64,000 nt of DNA from Corticium candelabrum (GCF_963422355.1 NC_085088.1:7327485-7391484); one strand, 5' to 3'; counted from the first letter of the stretch, positions 11,066-22,869 are shown. Translations and numbers: made by a program. The notes: generated from the letters alone by a model not told the origin.

Positions 11066-11810
11066 TCATCAAGTGTCCCGTAACTTCAAAATCAAATTAG
11101 CGTTAGAACTAATCCAATAAACGTACCACACGGGATGCTATGACCATTGTTGGTTTGTGGCTTAACCAGCACTTGCAGACAACTGAAGAATGTTGGAAAG
11201 GTAAGTCTATGTTGGCGCCGGGTGTCGTGTAGGCGTGTAGTCTGAGATCTACAATTGGCGGAGTGATGACCCTCTACGTAGTTTACATGCGGCCATTAGA
11301 GTTTGCGCGCAGACTAGACTCTGTAGCAAAAAGAGCGCAATGACAAGGCAAGGGGTTGATCTTGACATGAAACTAAGGTCTGGAGGGTCAACTTGAAGCT
11401 TCCAGGGCTATTCTTTCGAGAAAAGATGTATTTGTTTCCATACTTGAAGACTTCTCGAAGGGTAGACGGTAGTTTCATGTCAAGATCAACCCCTTCCCTT
11501 GTCATTGCACGCTTTTGCTAGAGTCTAGTCTGCGTGCAAACGCTAATGGCGGCATGTGAACTACGTAGAAGATCATCACTCCGCCAATTGTAGATTTCAG
11601 ACTACAAGCCTACATGACACCCGTCACCAACACTCCATAGATAGACTTACCTTTTCAACATGCTTTAGTTGTCTGCAAGTGCTGGATATGCCACAAACAC
11701 TAAACAATGGGCATAGCATCCCGTGTGGTACCTTTATTGGATTAGCTCTAACGATAATTTGATTTTGAAGTTACGGACACTTGATAACGTTGGAAGTGAC
11801 AGTTGATGAC
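11045..11810. repeat. long inverted repeat (foldback element)
   Basis: The arm at about 11045-11375 is the reverse complement of about 11469-11803, with scattered mismatches and small indels. The spacer is about 93 bp. The inner boundary is clear: ATGACAAGG-AAGGGGTTGAT reads inward from both sides. Each arm is about 330 bp. The left arm begins within the tail of the preceding element ORF, so part of that element was probably duplicated head to head. Confidence 0.85.
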
Positions 11811-11859
11811 GTTGGGGTGACACTTAGTGAACAGTTAGTAAGGAGATATGGCAGGAAGT

Positions 11860-12760
11860 AGGCGAGATGATCCCAGACTCTCTCGCGCCTGGAATTGTCA
11901 TACGGGCACCGGACAACACTAGCGCGAGAGAGTCTGGGGGCGAGTCTAGTGTTACAGGGGATAATTCAGAAAATGCAGCACAACGTATTGAAGTATTCTG
12001 GAATGAAACTCAGACGCACAATCATGGAAGGGTGGCCAAATGCGAAAAAGATCCTACCAGAGAGTGTCGAAGCCTACTTCCAGATCCGACATCAGCTAAC
12101 GTTTTCAGATGGGCTTATATTCCGAGGGCACCGCCTAGTTGTATCCCCAGCTAAGGGCTAGTATGTCGAGGACAATTCACAGCTCTCACCGTGGAGTGAC
12201 GCTTGTCAGAGGTGAGCCAGGGACTCCCTCTACTGGCCTAGCATGAACGCACAGATTAAAGACTTCATCACCAAGTACAAGATATGCCGTTCAATAGATA
12301 TAAAACAACAGAAGAAAATTTTACTTTCACATTAAGTACCCGACAGTCCATGGGCAAAGGTAGCAGTCGACATATTTGAATGGAAGGAGCAGCAGGACAC
12401 GATGACAGCTGACTACTTTAGCAATTTATCTGAAGTGAATCACCTGACAAAAACGACCTCAGGATCTATAATACAAGCGCTAAAGCAACATTAAGCCAGA
12501 CACGAAATTCCAAACATGGTCATTTCGGACAATGGACCACAATTCACATGCGAAATGTTCCGAAAGGTTTTGCGATCATGGTGATTTGATCACAAAATAT
12601 CATCACCCAACTGTCCTCAGTCCAATGGCAAAGCAGAGAATGCCGTACGAACAGTAAAGACTATTCAAAAAAGCAGTGAAATCAGACAATGATCCCATGC
12701 TAGCACTTTGGACTTTAGGAACACACGCTCGGAAACCCTCAATTCCAGTCCAGATCAGCG
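11860..12760 (+). pseudogene. Ty3/gypsy RNase H-integrase relic
   Basis: Plus-strand frames read in the order of a gypsy polyprotein after RNase H: MEGWPNAKKILPESVEAYF (12025-12080), FSDGLIFRGHRLVV (12103-12145), the degenerate zinc-binding region (12240-12310), VAVDIFEW (about 12360), and NMVISDNGPQFTCEMF (about 12510-12560), which carries the second catalytic Asp of integrase. SPNCPQSNGKAENAVRTVK (12600-12660) carries the catalytic Glu region. Multiple frameshifts show an inactive copy. Confidence 0.7.
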
Positions 12761-12769
12761 CCTATTTAG

Positions 12770-13010
12770 CCGACGCACACGAGAGCTAATACTCATGAGG
12801 AAGAACCAGAACCTCAACACCACGTAGCAAAACAAATGCAAGAGATCAAACAAAAGCAAGCACACGCGTTGGGGATAGAGTTGTGTTGTAGGGGGAAATT
12901 GCGTTGTTTTCAATGTAATCTACAGCGACCGTTTTCTGTAAACACTTGTGTACCCGCTCACTTACACCGTGGTTCACGGCCTATGATACACAAACACTTG
13001 TCTTCTTATT
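12770..13010. other. short unassigned spacer
   Basis: The first 120 bases continue degenerate gypsy sequence. I see no signal in the rest. Confidence 0.35.
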
Positions 13011-13014
13011 GATA

Positions 13015-13290
13015 TCAGCTGTCCTGCTAATTGCAACATCGCCAGGAAACAGGCTGAGAAGTTGAGAAAGTACAGCGAGTTGCGGGTGGAGGTAAGCCGC
13101 TTGTGGCAGTGTCGGATACTGGTTGTTCTAGTGGTGTTGGAGCGTCAGGCTCAGTGCACGCAGATATTGCACAGTGGCTGGACATTATTCCAGGTCATCA
13201 CAACCTGCAGCACTTACACAAAACAGTGCTTCTTGGATCCAGTCGGATCCTGCGGATAGTCATGTCTTCTGTCTAGACAGCCATGATGTA
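13015..13290 (+). pseudogene. LINE-type reverse-transcriptase protein, C-terminal end
   Basis: The frame from 13062 reads KYSELRVEVSRLWQC. After a frame change it continues DIAQWLDIIPGHH and VLLGSSRILRIVMSSV to a stop. This is the C-terminal end of a reverse-transcriptase family common in invertebrates (KYQDL...RLW...VVPVVxGALG...KSVLLGxARILR). Only the last 80 or so codons remain. The right half is shared with block A, so the LINE 3' end was present before the duplication, or marks its boundary. Confidence 0.6.
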
Positions 13291-13299
13291 CGAAGCACC

Positions 13300-15310
13300 T
13301 CTGAGACAGAGTTTGCTGCCGGTGCTTACGAGAGACTTTACGAACCAGAGTGATCTGGTTGAGCATAACATATCTATTACTATCACACCAAAACCATGGT
13401 GTAGTCGTGGGGCAACACACACAACACCAGGCCATTTTGTTTAGCAATACAGCACAATTAGGACTCAGCATCGTTTGCGTTCCACAGCTTAGCAACGACA
13501 GTGACAGATCAACTGCATTCGCAAGACCACCGACATACATATGACCTAATTTTACATCGTACTTAAATGTCTAAAACTATACAACAAACCATTCATGTTA
13601 ACATAAATTAAAATGAGTTGGTGACAGAATATGTACACTTCCCCGTTTTGCACCATTTCCACGCAATGCCGGTACTAATGCATCTGAGAACACTTTACCC
13701 TCATATCTTTCCTGTGCATACAATATTGGCAACTACTCGTGATGCCATATGTAAAATTAATCAATATGGAAATTGTTTCTAAAAAGTAACATGTACTCAG
13801 CCAGTTGATTCGTTTACAATAATTCTATATAGGGCACTCAATCAAGTAGAAACGCTGGGCAATCAGTAGAGCTAGTATGGAGACTGCATACATGCTGTGC
13901 TATAATCTTTTCTGAAACGTGTGCAGTCATACTGTATTGATTGTTCACTTCAAATTGAGTGCCAGCTGTAGTCAAAATTATCCACAATTTACTAGCGTAC
14001 AAAGCGCACGCTATAGTGAGCTAGGGTGTTATGGCGGCTGTACCCTCTATAAAATGTTGATCAGTAGCAAATGGCTACTACTAAGTTCTCTGTTTTCCAT
14101 GGCCGGAATTGCATCATGCATTGTTCCCGTGTTAGTCACCCGTATTAGACGGGAACTGCAAACATAGGACCACGGCGGTTTTGTTCTAGAACAACATCAG
14201 TCGTTCATAAAGAGTCCAGATGTCTCTAGGACGACTTCATCAAGTTTTTCGTCTTTGTACACTTGAATGACCGGAAACCTCGAGCTGCATGACATCAATC
14301 CAGCTAGTCAACTGGAATGAAAGAATTGTATCAACTACAGGGAAACTCTCACCAAATACTAAAACTTGTTGAAAGAAAGATATAAGGCCTAATATCTTAA
14401 GCTTACGGTCCACCCAGCCACAGAAGCATGGCCACGAGTTGTTCAGACGATTCCCCGTGTGCAGCACGAAGTCAACTCTCTGTCCTCGTTCGGAAGTAAC
14501 CACTTTAGGTTTAACCGTACCACGTGCTCCTAACGCACCCAAATGAAGCGATACATGATCTATGAACTAATCTAAGGAGGGTCTCCTATTGAGGTTCCAC
14601 GGTTGTATTGACGCAGTAGATACTTGCGTGATAAGTTTGGGGTCCCACTTTGCTTCAGTCAATAAATTACAACTTCCCACCCTACGTCCCACAATTCTTA
14701 CCTTAAAAAGTGCACAGGTGGACCATCCTTGCTAACCAGCAAATTATCAGACTTACGATCATTCCACCTACGGGTACTAAAAACACTACAAAGGTAATTT
14801 CAATGCTTTATTTCTTCGTTACGGTAAACGTCTGCAGTAAACGGTTGCCAAAAGTTGTGTCATGAAGTGACAGCTTTCATCTGAGAGTGCTGATTTTGGT
14901 GAGAATTCTCCTCTAATTAATTACTTAACTTAATGCAGAAAGCTTTGGAGACTACACTTCAACCCCCTAATACATGGAACTATGGTCAAGTTATCGAATT
15001 GCATGTGCAACAACGATATTGCGTTATGCTTTGGGGAGGAAAGGGGGCTTTAGAAAAAGCGTGCGCTTTGTACCCTCGTGAAAGTGTCCCTAATTTTGAA
15101 CAACACATCAAGTTAAACATAATTGCCAACAAAGTCGAGAAGGCACTCATATCTTAGTGCAAAAATAGCAAATATTGGCAGGAGTCAAGATCCTGGAAGG
15201 AACAAGCAGTAAAATAAAGCAATACAAGAAAAGAACTAAATGCAGATTTGCTGGTTACACAAACTGAAAACTCAATTCAGCAAGCTTGTCACCGGTTTTT
15301 GACCTTGATC
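13300..15310. other. spacer 3' of GtaA copy 2
   Basis: Duplicate of the 2.5-4.5 kb spacer. Nothing convincing is seen apart from the possible exon listed at 14405-14560. Confidence 0.45.
14405..14560 (-). other. possible unrecognised exon
   Basis: On the minus strand a frame with VVTSERGQRVDFVLHTGNRL, then NSWPCFCGWVD, ends at a good splice donor (GTAAGC) near 14405. The matching sequence in block A (about 3600-3740) has the same donor but a shifted frame. The residues look like real coding sequence, but I recognise no family and find no partner exon. It may be a remnant of a gene co-duplicated with GtaA. Confidence 0.25.
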
Positions 15311-15313
15311 TCC

Positions 15314-17495
15314 TTAGGTGCTAAATAACATGGCAGCAAAGATACCTCCAATAACTGGACGAGCTCTACAGCCCTTCACTTTACCAGTTGTTGTGAAATA
15401 CCAATCACTGAATGGAAACCGATCTGGACTCATATCAGCAAAACGGTAAACACTGTTCGTAATTGCATCAAATTGGTCATGATTGCAAATTGAGGCAATC
15501 CACATGAGCCAGTCAGTTTTTGTAAAGTCTGCACGATTGTCAAGAGGAACACCATACGCATTCATCTTCTTTTGATAATAAGCACATTCCAAATCATAAA
15601 CTGATTGAGGAAACAAATTTAAACCAAGGTATCGATCATACAAAAGATTGTATTTGAGTGACCACGTGTCGGGCAGATTGTACTGCATTCGGTAATGATC
15701 TCCATCGCTAGCATTTTTCATCCACATTGTTACAAAATTCTCTGCCTGCATTAAATAGTGTGTAGCTATGTCTTTCTGACCATCTTGTTCGAGTAAATAT
15801 GCTAGTGCTCCGAGACCAACAATTCCTTTGATCGCAAGGTTTGCATTATGTGGAGAAGGACCTTCAAAATCGTCTGTACACAACTGGTTGCCTGGATCTG
15901 GAAGGTTGGATACTAAATAGTCTCCCCATCTACGAAGTAAAGGCCAGTAGGGTTTTAGATAAGTCAATGATCCCGGTTCACTCTGAAAGCCTCGTTTTTC
16001 TTTATTTCTATACCGTTTTGCTATGGCAGCTATCATGATGAGCATGTTACCAGTCTCTTCCATTGGCATCTGTTCTTGATGATTTGGAGCAAGATCACAA
16101 ATGGGCCAATGACCGAGATGATGTGGTGCCCAGGCAAGGTTGTAAGGAATATACTCACCATATGCTTTTGTTTCATTATTAGCATATGCAAGAATTGGCA
16201 TTAGAAGCTTCTGTAATCGAGTGGGAAAAATATATACAAGAAGAGGAGAAGCTGGATAGAGAACATCAACTGTGTTCACAGCACCACCACTTGAAATTTC
16301 CTTCAGAAAAGCCCATACTTGTTCTAATATGTCATTCCATACTAACTGTGTTCCACCCACAGTCTGTCGCCAGGCTAATGTTGCTATCGCACTGTAATTT
16401 TCAGCTGGATCAATATCATTAGAGATCAACTGAATAAAGAAACCATCTCCTACTATACATGCATTCTCCGAGCGAGAAGCATTAGCGTGAGCAGATCTCA
16501 ACATGTCTGCTGTATTATTGTTGTACACGTGACGCCAGAAAGGTATCATGTTATGCCCAAAATAGCGAATGGAAACAACTTGATCATATGCTAGAACAAT
16601 GTAACGACTTGTTGGATTGCCCTCTCCCACATTACCCAAATCCCATGAGACAGCTAAAACGGGCCAGTTATCTTCACATGCACGTGGAGGCTTATCATCC
16701 TCATCAGGAAATGCTCTCCCAGTAGCAAATGATCCTCTTGCATTGGTATCACTCGTTATAACTGTAGACACATTGCCATTGTCTTCAACTGATGTATACC
16801 AGTAGCCCCAGTTTATTCTATCTGATCCCTGTTGCAAATATTTCTGATCGACGGTTCCTATAGACATAGTGTGATGACCTTCTACAGCTGACCTGTTGCG
16901 TGACCACGTGACCATTTCTTTGGAGTCCATCACCGCCGGTTCAGCAGAATTGTCATAATAGAGTTGAACATGGTGTAATTTTCCGTCTTCAGATGACACT
17001 TTAAGGTTCAGATAAGTCACAGGAACCTGGTACCCAGAGAGATCAACATCCTCACCAACGTCCACGGGAAAAGCAGAAATACTACAGAAGATGACATCCA
17101 ATTTTACTCCATCCTGATGGAAGGTATAGTGAGTAGACATTGGACCTACATCCACTTCTGTTTGCTCAACACTAGGAATTGAAGAACCTCTTAGTAAGCT
17201 CTGTGGTCCCATGTAGCGATATGTCTTCCCGTCTATGCGAATGAGACCTGCACACGAAATCATTGCAACCATCAGCTACTGTGTTACATAGAAACGTTGT
17301 AGATAGCTTACCCGTCAAGCCCATGATGCCTCCTGACCAATGCACTGGAAACTCGTCATACAGATTATCTGCTGCAGACCATATGCTTATATAGGGGTTG
17401 TTGACGACTAGAGGTACTGAAGGAGGTCGAAATGCGCTAAAGGAGGACCCGATCAAGGCAATACATACTAATAAAAGAAGCAGCGACGCATCCAT
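15314..17495 (-). CDS. secreted glutaminase A-like protein, copy 2
   Basis: Exons 17495-17312 and 17247-15314, with a 64-bp GT-AG intron, give 705 aa; one extra Leu in the signal peptide is the only length change from copy 1. Exon 2 is 1934 nt, the same as in the other copies. Domain order matches copy 1: signal peptide, RPPSVPLVVNN start, then DUF4964, DUF5127, DUF4965 and DUF1793-type regions. It is closest to copy 1; differences are scattered substitutions such as VGPMSTHY for VGPTSTHY and RFPFSDWYF for RVPFSDWYF. No frameshift or stop is seen. Glutaminase activity is inferred from family only. Confidence 0.9.
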
Positions 17496-17519
17496 TTTCT
17501 ATTCTCACACTCCACTGAA

Positions 17520-17542
17520 CATGTGACCAGTGAGGTCACGTG
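17520..17542 (-). promoter_or_regulatory. paired E-boxes upstream of copy 2
   Basis: CATGTG at 17520-17525 and CACGTG at 17537-17542, 25 bp 5' of the start codon. Spacing and arrangement match copy 1. Confidence 0.55.
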
Positions 17543-17924
17543 AATGAGTCTGCGGAAACACCCGTCGATCTCGCGATGAGAACCAACTTCCCGGGTGACG
17601 AACGCACTCACCAGAGCTAATAATAATCCTTCGCCAGTTGTTGTCGTCGGTAGTGAATGGAAGCCTAGAGGCGTCGATTTGACGATGTAGATGGGTGTGT
17701 CAGAGCGCCTGCATTTATTTAGACTACATTTAGAGTTTTTTTAATTTGGCAAAAAGTTGGGGTAATTTGTCGCTGTGGCAACCACAGTGCCTTTGTCGAT
17801 TTTGTACATGGTATTATAAGTCCTGGACCAGCAACACACGCAGTGCTATCTAGAGATCTTTGTCGACTTAATTAAATTTCCTGTTTTAGCGCACAGAATA
17901 GGATGAGGAACATTGCGCTTGTGC

Positions 17925-17930
<6 letters not shown>

Positions 17931-18016
<86 letters not shown>

Positions 18017-18019
18017 TGT
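17931..18019. repeat. (TG)n microsatellite
   Basis: About 44 TG units with one TA interruption. It occupies the same site as the shorter array at 7123 in block A. Confidence 0.95.
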
Positions 18020-18364
18020 ATTCGATCGATTCTTGGTGTCTCAAGATGGAATAAAATCAAGAATTCAGACAATTTAGAACAAGCGTGTGAAGACCCTATT
18101 GCTATGACAATCCAGAAACAACGATTGCAATGGCTGGGCCATCTGCTACGCATGAGTGACAATCGTCCCCAAAAACAACTACTTCGCAGCAGACTTAGTA
18201 ATGCAGCAAGACCAACACATGGACCTAAACAGAGATGGATAGATGTTGTCACAAGAGACCTCAGATCATTACATATCAGTCTTCGTGATGCTAATGATCG
18301 TGCTGCTTGGAGAAGCGCTATTACGCTGCGCTACCAAACCCATAGTGGGTATGGTGGAATCAAG

Positions 18365-18365
<1 letters not shown>
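18020..18365 (+). pseudogene. RTE-like LINE reverse-transcriptase 3' end
   Basis: An open plus-strand frame reads RSILGVSRWNKIKN, then QKQRLQWLGHLLRMSDNR, then RPTHGPKQRWIDVVTRDL and RAAWRSAIT. This is the conserved C-terminal end of RTE-type LINE proteins (RLxWLGHxxRM...GRPxxRWxD). It is followed at once by a second GT array. Block A lacks it, so it inserted after the duplication or was lost from A. Confidence 0.7.

Positions 18366-18426
<61 letters not shown>
18366..18426. repeat. (TG)n microsatellite after LINE end
   Basis: Thirty TG units directly follow the LINE 3' end. The sequence after it matches the right flank of the block A array. Confidence 0.95.
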
Positions 18427-18429
<3 letters not shown>

Positions 18430-19640
18430 CGTGCGTGCGAGCGTGCGTGCGTTCGTTTCATCTGCAGAGTTTCCTTTAAACAACAAAGTCTCCACAACCA
18501 CGAGCGTTTCTGCGTCAGAAAACCTCCACCTCTGCAACATAGCCTATATAGTTATTATAGGGGACCTTCGCTTGCATCGATTCTCATTGGAATGAATTTA
18601 GCGAAAGTAAAGTGATGGATGCGCATGTGTGTGCTAGCTGTCTAGCTCAGCATAGGCGGATAGAGGGGAGGGGTCCTGGGGTCAGGACCCCTCCTCTTCA
18701 ATGACACGACCAGCACAGCCGCATGTTGTTTATTGTGTTACTAACTAGAGTTTTTGATGGATGGTTAACTCATTCAATTATAAACTTATATATGCCTATA
18801 ATTATTTAATAAAATGCTAGAAAATTAACACTAATAGAGACTGAAGTGAGTTTGCTGGTTCTATAGTTCATATAAATATTTAGCTTCTATGGGGCGTGGA
18901 TAATTACATTTGAACCCACTCTTTCAAAAAATTCTGTATACGCGCCTGCTGAGTTGTGAAATTATAAATTAGCTGTTACATTTGGTGAATAGAAACATTC
19001 GGGACTGTTGGCAGATGTCGATCCAGTCAAGGTCAGTATGAGCACAAATGTAATTTCCCTACTTGCGCAAGGAACTTACACGCAATTGCTTCTCTCGAAT
19101 CCAAATAGTTAGTGTCACGTCTCGGTATGCTGACTTAGATGACTGTATCTAGCTACAATCTATTTGTTACCTAGCTACAAGATATTTGTTACAATACTGT
19201 CAAAGCATATTAGCGACTTACCAAAGACATTTGTTCCTCGACAGTAGTCTAGACTATAGTAAATCAAAATTTTTGTAAGACCATACTTGCAGCTGTTAAT
19301 CGAGCGCGCAAGCGCTAGTCGCGCACATGCGCTAGGGTCACATGCAGTAGTGTATGTGGCGATTTATTGAAGGGATTGAACGGCCGGCCGGACAATTGGA
19401 ATGCAGCGCAGGCGCTCTTTGTTATCGATAGTGTGAATTACAGCGTGCCAGATGTCGAAAGTACCACGTGCCAGTCAATGTACCCTTCTCGAGCACGCTC
19501 TTCATGTTAACTAAAACATTAGTTAGCAAGTGCCGCAGCAGCGGTTCCGTAATTGAGGTTATCAGCCGAAGGTTTAGCCTGCACTTTATAGTTCGTTGTA
19601 TTTCATTTACACAAGGTTTGTTGTAATGCATGCCACAATA
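18430..19640. other. no gene seen
   Basis: To 19137 this is the upstream part of block B. From there to the LTR element, only short frames without motifs are present. Confidence 0.45.
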
Positions 19641-19644
19641 TACA

Positions 19645-19746
19645 TGTAATGAGTATAGCGTTATAGAGTAACTGCTAGAGAAACGTCCACTGCTAGAACG
19701 ACAACACTACGCATGCCCAACACCCGCTATTACATCATGCACTACA
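19645..19746 (-). repeat. 3' LTR of mag-like element
   Basis: Left-hand copy of the 102-bp terminal repeat. It is the 3' LTR because the coding sense is minus. Confidence 0.8.
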
Positions 19747-21918
19747 CTAACCCCTCCCTAATGTTGTAGTCTACTAGATAGCCACCTAAATAATTTGGTG
19801 GTCTGGCGTCTAGGTCTTATGTACATGGAGTCTTCAGCCGATCTGTCCTGGGCTTGACGTACATTGCAAGGCGTGTGATGTTCGTCAAGTGGTGGTGAGG
19901 GACTAGTTTCCGCTGGTGGAGTTTATGTCGGCTCTGATGTAGCTTCCACACCTGCTGGTTGTTTCGTCTCCTTTGAGTTGGAACGGCCTTGCTCTAAGCT
20001 CGTTTTTGTGTACAAAGGGGGTAGAACGGCTTGCAACCTAGTTTGTGCTGGTGGATCTTCCTGATGGTTGTTGGGAGCGTCAGCCAGGCTTTTAACTGTC
20101 TCTGAGATTTCTTTTGACACTCGGTGATAGCTTGGTTTTAGCCGGTTATAGAGTACTACTGTTCGACGACTTCCTCTCATTGGTTGAATCATGTAGCCAG
20201 TCTCCCCACGTCGAGTTATAATTTTGAAAGGACCGGTGCAAGGGCAAGTGAGTTTGGTTACGTTCCGTCGAAGGTGAAAAAGATTACTTTGTCTCCAGGG
20301 GTGTACCTATGATTGGGTCGTGAGTTGTAGTTACGCCTCTGCGCCAACTGTGCTGCAAGACTTCCACTATTTCTCGAGCAAGCATCCGGCGGTTCTGCAA
20401 CCCGGTCATAAAAGACTGAGTATCTTCGGGCGGAGTTTGAGAAGTGTCAAAACAAGTGTCTGCAGGCAACTGAGGGGAACGCCTGTACACTAGCTCAAAT
20501 GGAGAGTAACCAGTCGATGCCTGTTTTGCTGATCGGTAAGCACCTAAAAATGGAGACGTCCACATATCCCAATCGTTTGGAATATTGCTGCAGCATTAGT
20601 AAGCATGCTGATGAGTGTGCAATTCAAACTTTTGACTAAACCGTTACATGGAAGATGACCCGGAGTAGTGCGCACCTTTACAATTCCCTAGCAATAGCAT
20701 AGCTCTTCGATTAGTGCACTCTCAAAGTTTGGGCCTTGATCGGAAAGCAGTATACGAGGTATTCCATGACGACTCACAACCTCTTCTACAAGCGCTCGGG
20801 CGACAGTTTCGGCCTTCTTATCTTTTAGAGAAACAGCTTCCGGCCAGCAAGTAAAATAGTCTAAACCAGCAAGACGTATTTGTTGCCGCGTTGTGTCACC
20901 GGCAGTTTCAAAATATCCATGGCTACTATTTTAAATGGTCTGCCCACTGGGATAGACTGAAGGTTTGCTCGTTTGGAGCGATTGCGCTTACGGAAGCGTT
21001 GACATTTGTCACAAGTTTTTATATATTCAACCACGCATTTCGAGTAAGTGTGCCAATAAAACCTTCTCTTACTCGATCTGCTGTTTTGTCTATACCCAAG
21101 TGACCACCAAAGCAATCATCATGAAGTTGTTGTAACACGTCGCGGACGACAGAAGTTGGAACTATTTTAGTTGTAGTTGGTCCCATCGAGGTCCCGAGCT
21201 ACAAAGTCTAGAGAGTACACCGTCCTTTATCACTAGTTGGCTCCATATTTGTCAATATCGTCGCAAGACGCCGAAACGCCATGGTCCACTTGGAGGCGGC
21301 AGATGTTACTGGTCACTAGCTTGTCGATTACCCGTTTTATTGCTTCTAATTCAAGAGCGGCATTGACTGCATCGACCAACGACTTTGGTTTTGCATGACG
21401 AACGCGTATGCGGGAGTCACCTTCAGGCAGGCCATCGATGACTTGATCGCGCGACAGCAGATCTCTTTGTGCAGGCGCCGTTTTTGGAAAAGCGCGGAAA
21501 GCCAATGTACGATGTGCCATGGCAGGCTCGAGAAGTCGCTCGTCGTTCCTCTTGGTTCATGCCCTGAACTCCTTGCGGTAAAGCTCCGATTGGTCCAGAG
21601 GTTAAAAGTTGGAGGATAAAGCCGATTTCAACAAATCATACGAAGACTTCTCGGCAGTAAGTAACCTGTAGAGTTCATGCGGGTAGCCCTTTATCCGAAG
21701 AGCAAGATATTGTCGCCGTTGTGTATCGCCCCACTCGTTCACCTCCGCGTGCAGCTCAAAGTCGTCTAGCCAATCACGCCATCGCAGGTCAGGGTCGCCT
21801 TTGAAACAATTCGGCAGCACCGCCGGGCGTCGTTTAGGCGAAACTGTGCTACTGTTTGCTTGAGATGGAAACGGATCCACTTCGACGTGCTCGTTGCTCA
21901 TCCCACGTCTGTCACCAA

Positions 21919-22020
21919 TGTAGTAGGTATAGCGTTATAGAGTAACTGTTAGAGCAACGTCCACTGCTAGTACGAAAACACTACGCATGCCCAACACCCG
22001 CTATTACATCATGCATTACA
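21919..22020 (-). repeat. 5' LTR of mag-like element
   Basis: Right-hand copy, 94 of 102 positions identical to the other. The primer-binding-like sequence and the gag ATG follow within 20 bases on the minus strand. Confidence 0.8.
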
Positions 22021-22419
22021 TATATATAAAGCATTGTGTAAGGTACTGTCATAGCTGTAGGCCAACAAATTATTAGCTCCCTAGCGGTCAATGACTTGAC
22101 CGTATACACATCTCATAAGGCATTGCTTGAATTTGCTGCAGGAATATAGGAATACCCAACCATTACTTGGTGGCAACTATAAATACATGCTGAATCATGG
22201 GCAAGCCGAGATTCCTGTTTATGGTGTTGCCCTTAACAGGGCTCCAGCATAAGGAAAAATTAAATTATAATATTGATCTTTAATTGCTCAGTCAGAGTCT
22301 CCAGTTCGCTCATGAATTCCGTCAACGTGTAACTGGAATGATTTTTGTGAAGCAGAAGATAGATAGGAAAGATCAGTGGGAGGGACGTTCGATACTTGTT
22401 GACAACACAAATCTTTCAT

Positions 22420-22860
22420 CATAACGCTCCCCTGAATTTCAATGTGAGAGTAAAGAAAGCATCATCCAATCCCGATGACCATGATTTGGATGGATCGCTT
22501 ATTACCTGATTCACATGCTGACGGCTTGCGTTAAAGCTACCAATAAAGGCAGCAGCAGACGAAGACAAGGCAAAACGGAGGCCAAGACCTCCTACCCGTC
22601 CTGGCAGAGATGCTCGCATCCATGCCAAGTTTGAGATTGAAGAACGTGATGTGGCATAAGGATCTCTGCATCCCAACGTCAAAACGAGACAATTGGTCAT
22701 TGACCATGCGACCAGGAACTGTGAGAATAAGATGGTTGAGTTTGCAAACACTCTGGCAAGTTCTCAATAACTCAATTTCCACTTGTGGATTGTTAGATTT
22801 AAAAGCAATTCACGCGCCTCCAATACGCTGTCCACTCTTTTGCTAAAGAATTTCTCAAAA
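22420..22860 (-). pseudogene. LINE reverse-transcriptase C-terminal fragment
   Basis: Minus-strand frames read VCKLNHLILTVPGRMVNDQL (in 22782-22537) and, after a frame change, LAWMRASLPGRVGGLGLRFA and SSSAAAFIGSF (in 22751-22419). LAWxxASLPxxxGGLGLR...AAAFxxS is the hallmark of the post-polymerase region of a widespread invertebrate retroelement reverse transcriptase. Related pieces occur at 28.2-28.8 and 57.65-58.0 kb. Confidence 0.6.
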
Positions 22861-22869
22861 TATTAATTG

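Larger units (their letters stand above)
13167..19137. repeat. segmental duplication block B (GtaA copy 2)
   Basis: Near-complete copy of 2372-7857 in the same orientation. It is about 500 bp longer, mostly because of the LINE piece and the expanded GT arrays between 17.93 and 18.43 kb. Confidence 0.9.
19645..22020 (-). mobile_element. internally deleted Ty3/gypsy element with 102-bp LTRs (mag-like)
   Basis: Two 102-bp direct repeats (19645-19746 and 21919-22020, 8 mismatches) begin TGTA and end TACA. On the minus strand a primer-binding-type TGGTGACAGACGTGGG lies just inside the 5' LTR (21917-21902). A purine tract, TAGGGAGGGGTTAG, lies just before the 3' LTR (19760-19747). Gag starts at 21901 (LPNCFKGDPDLRWRDWLDDF) and continues in another frame (21520-21233, SLVDAVNAALELEAIKRVI). 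Integrase follows: YIKTCDKCQRFRKRN in 21115-20861 and AYRSAKQASTGYSPFELVYR in 20565-20284. Protease, reverse transcriptase and RNase H are absent, so the copy is non-autonomous. Very short LTRs fit the mag/SURL lineage. The 6-bp flanks TATACA and TATATA may be a decayed target duplication. Confidence 0.8.

Noticed and set aside
16617..16805. 62-codon antisense frame conserved in all four GtaA copies
   Set aside because: It is a shadow of exon 2; its conservation follows from the conserved sense strand.
17903..18595. 230-codon plus-strand frame with Val-Cys repeats
   Set aside because: Both ends are translations of the GT microsatellites; only the middle (18020-18365) is meaningful, as a LINE fragment.
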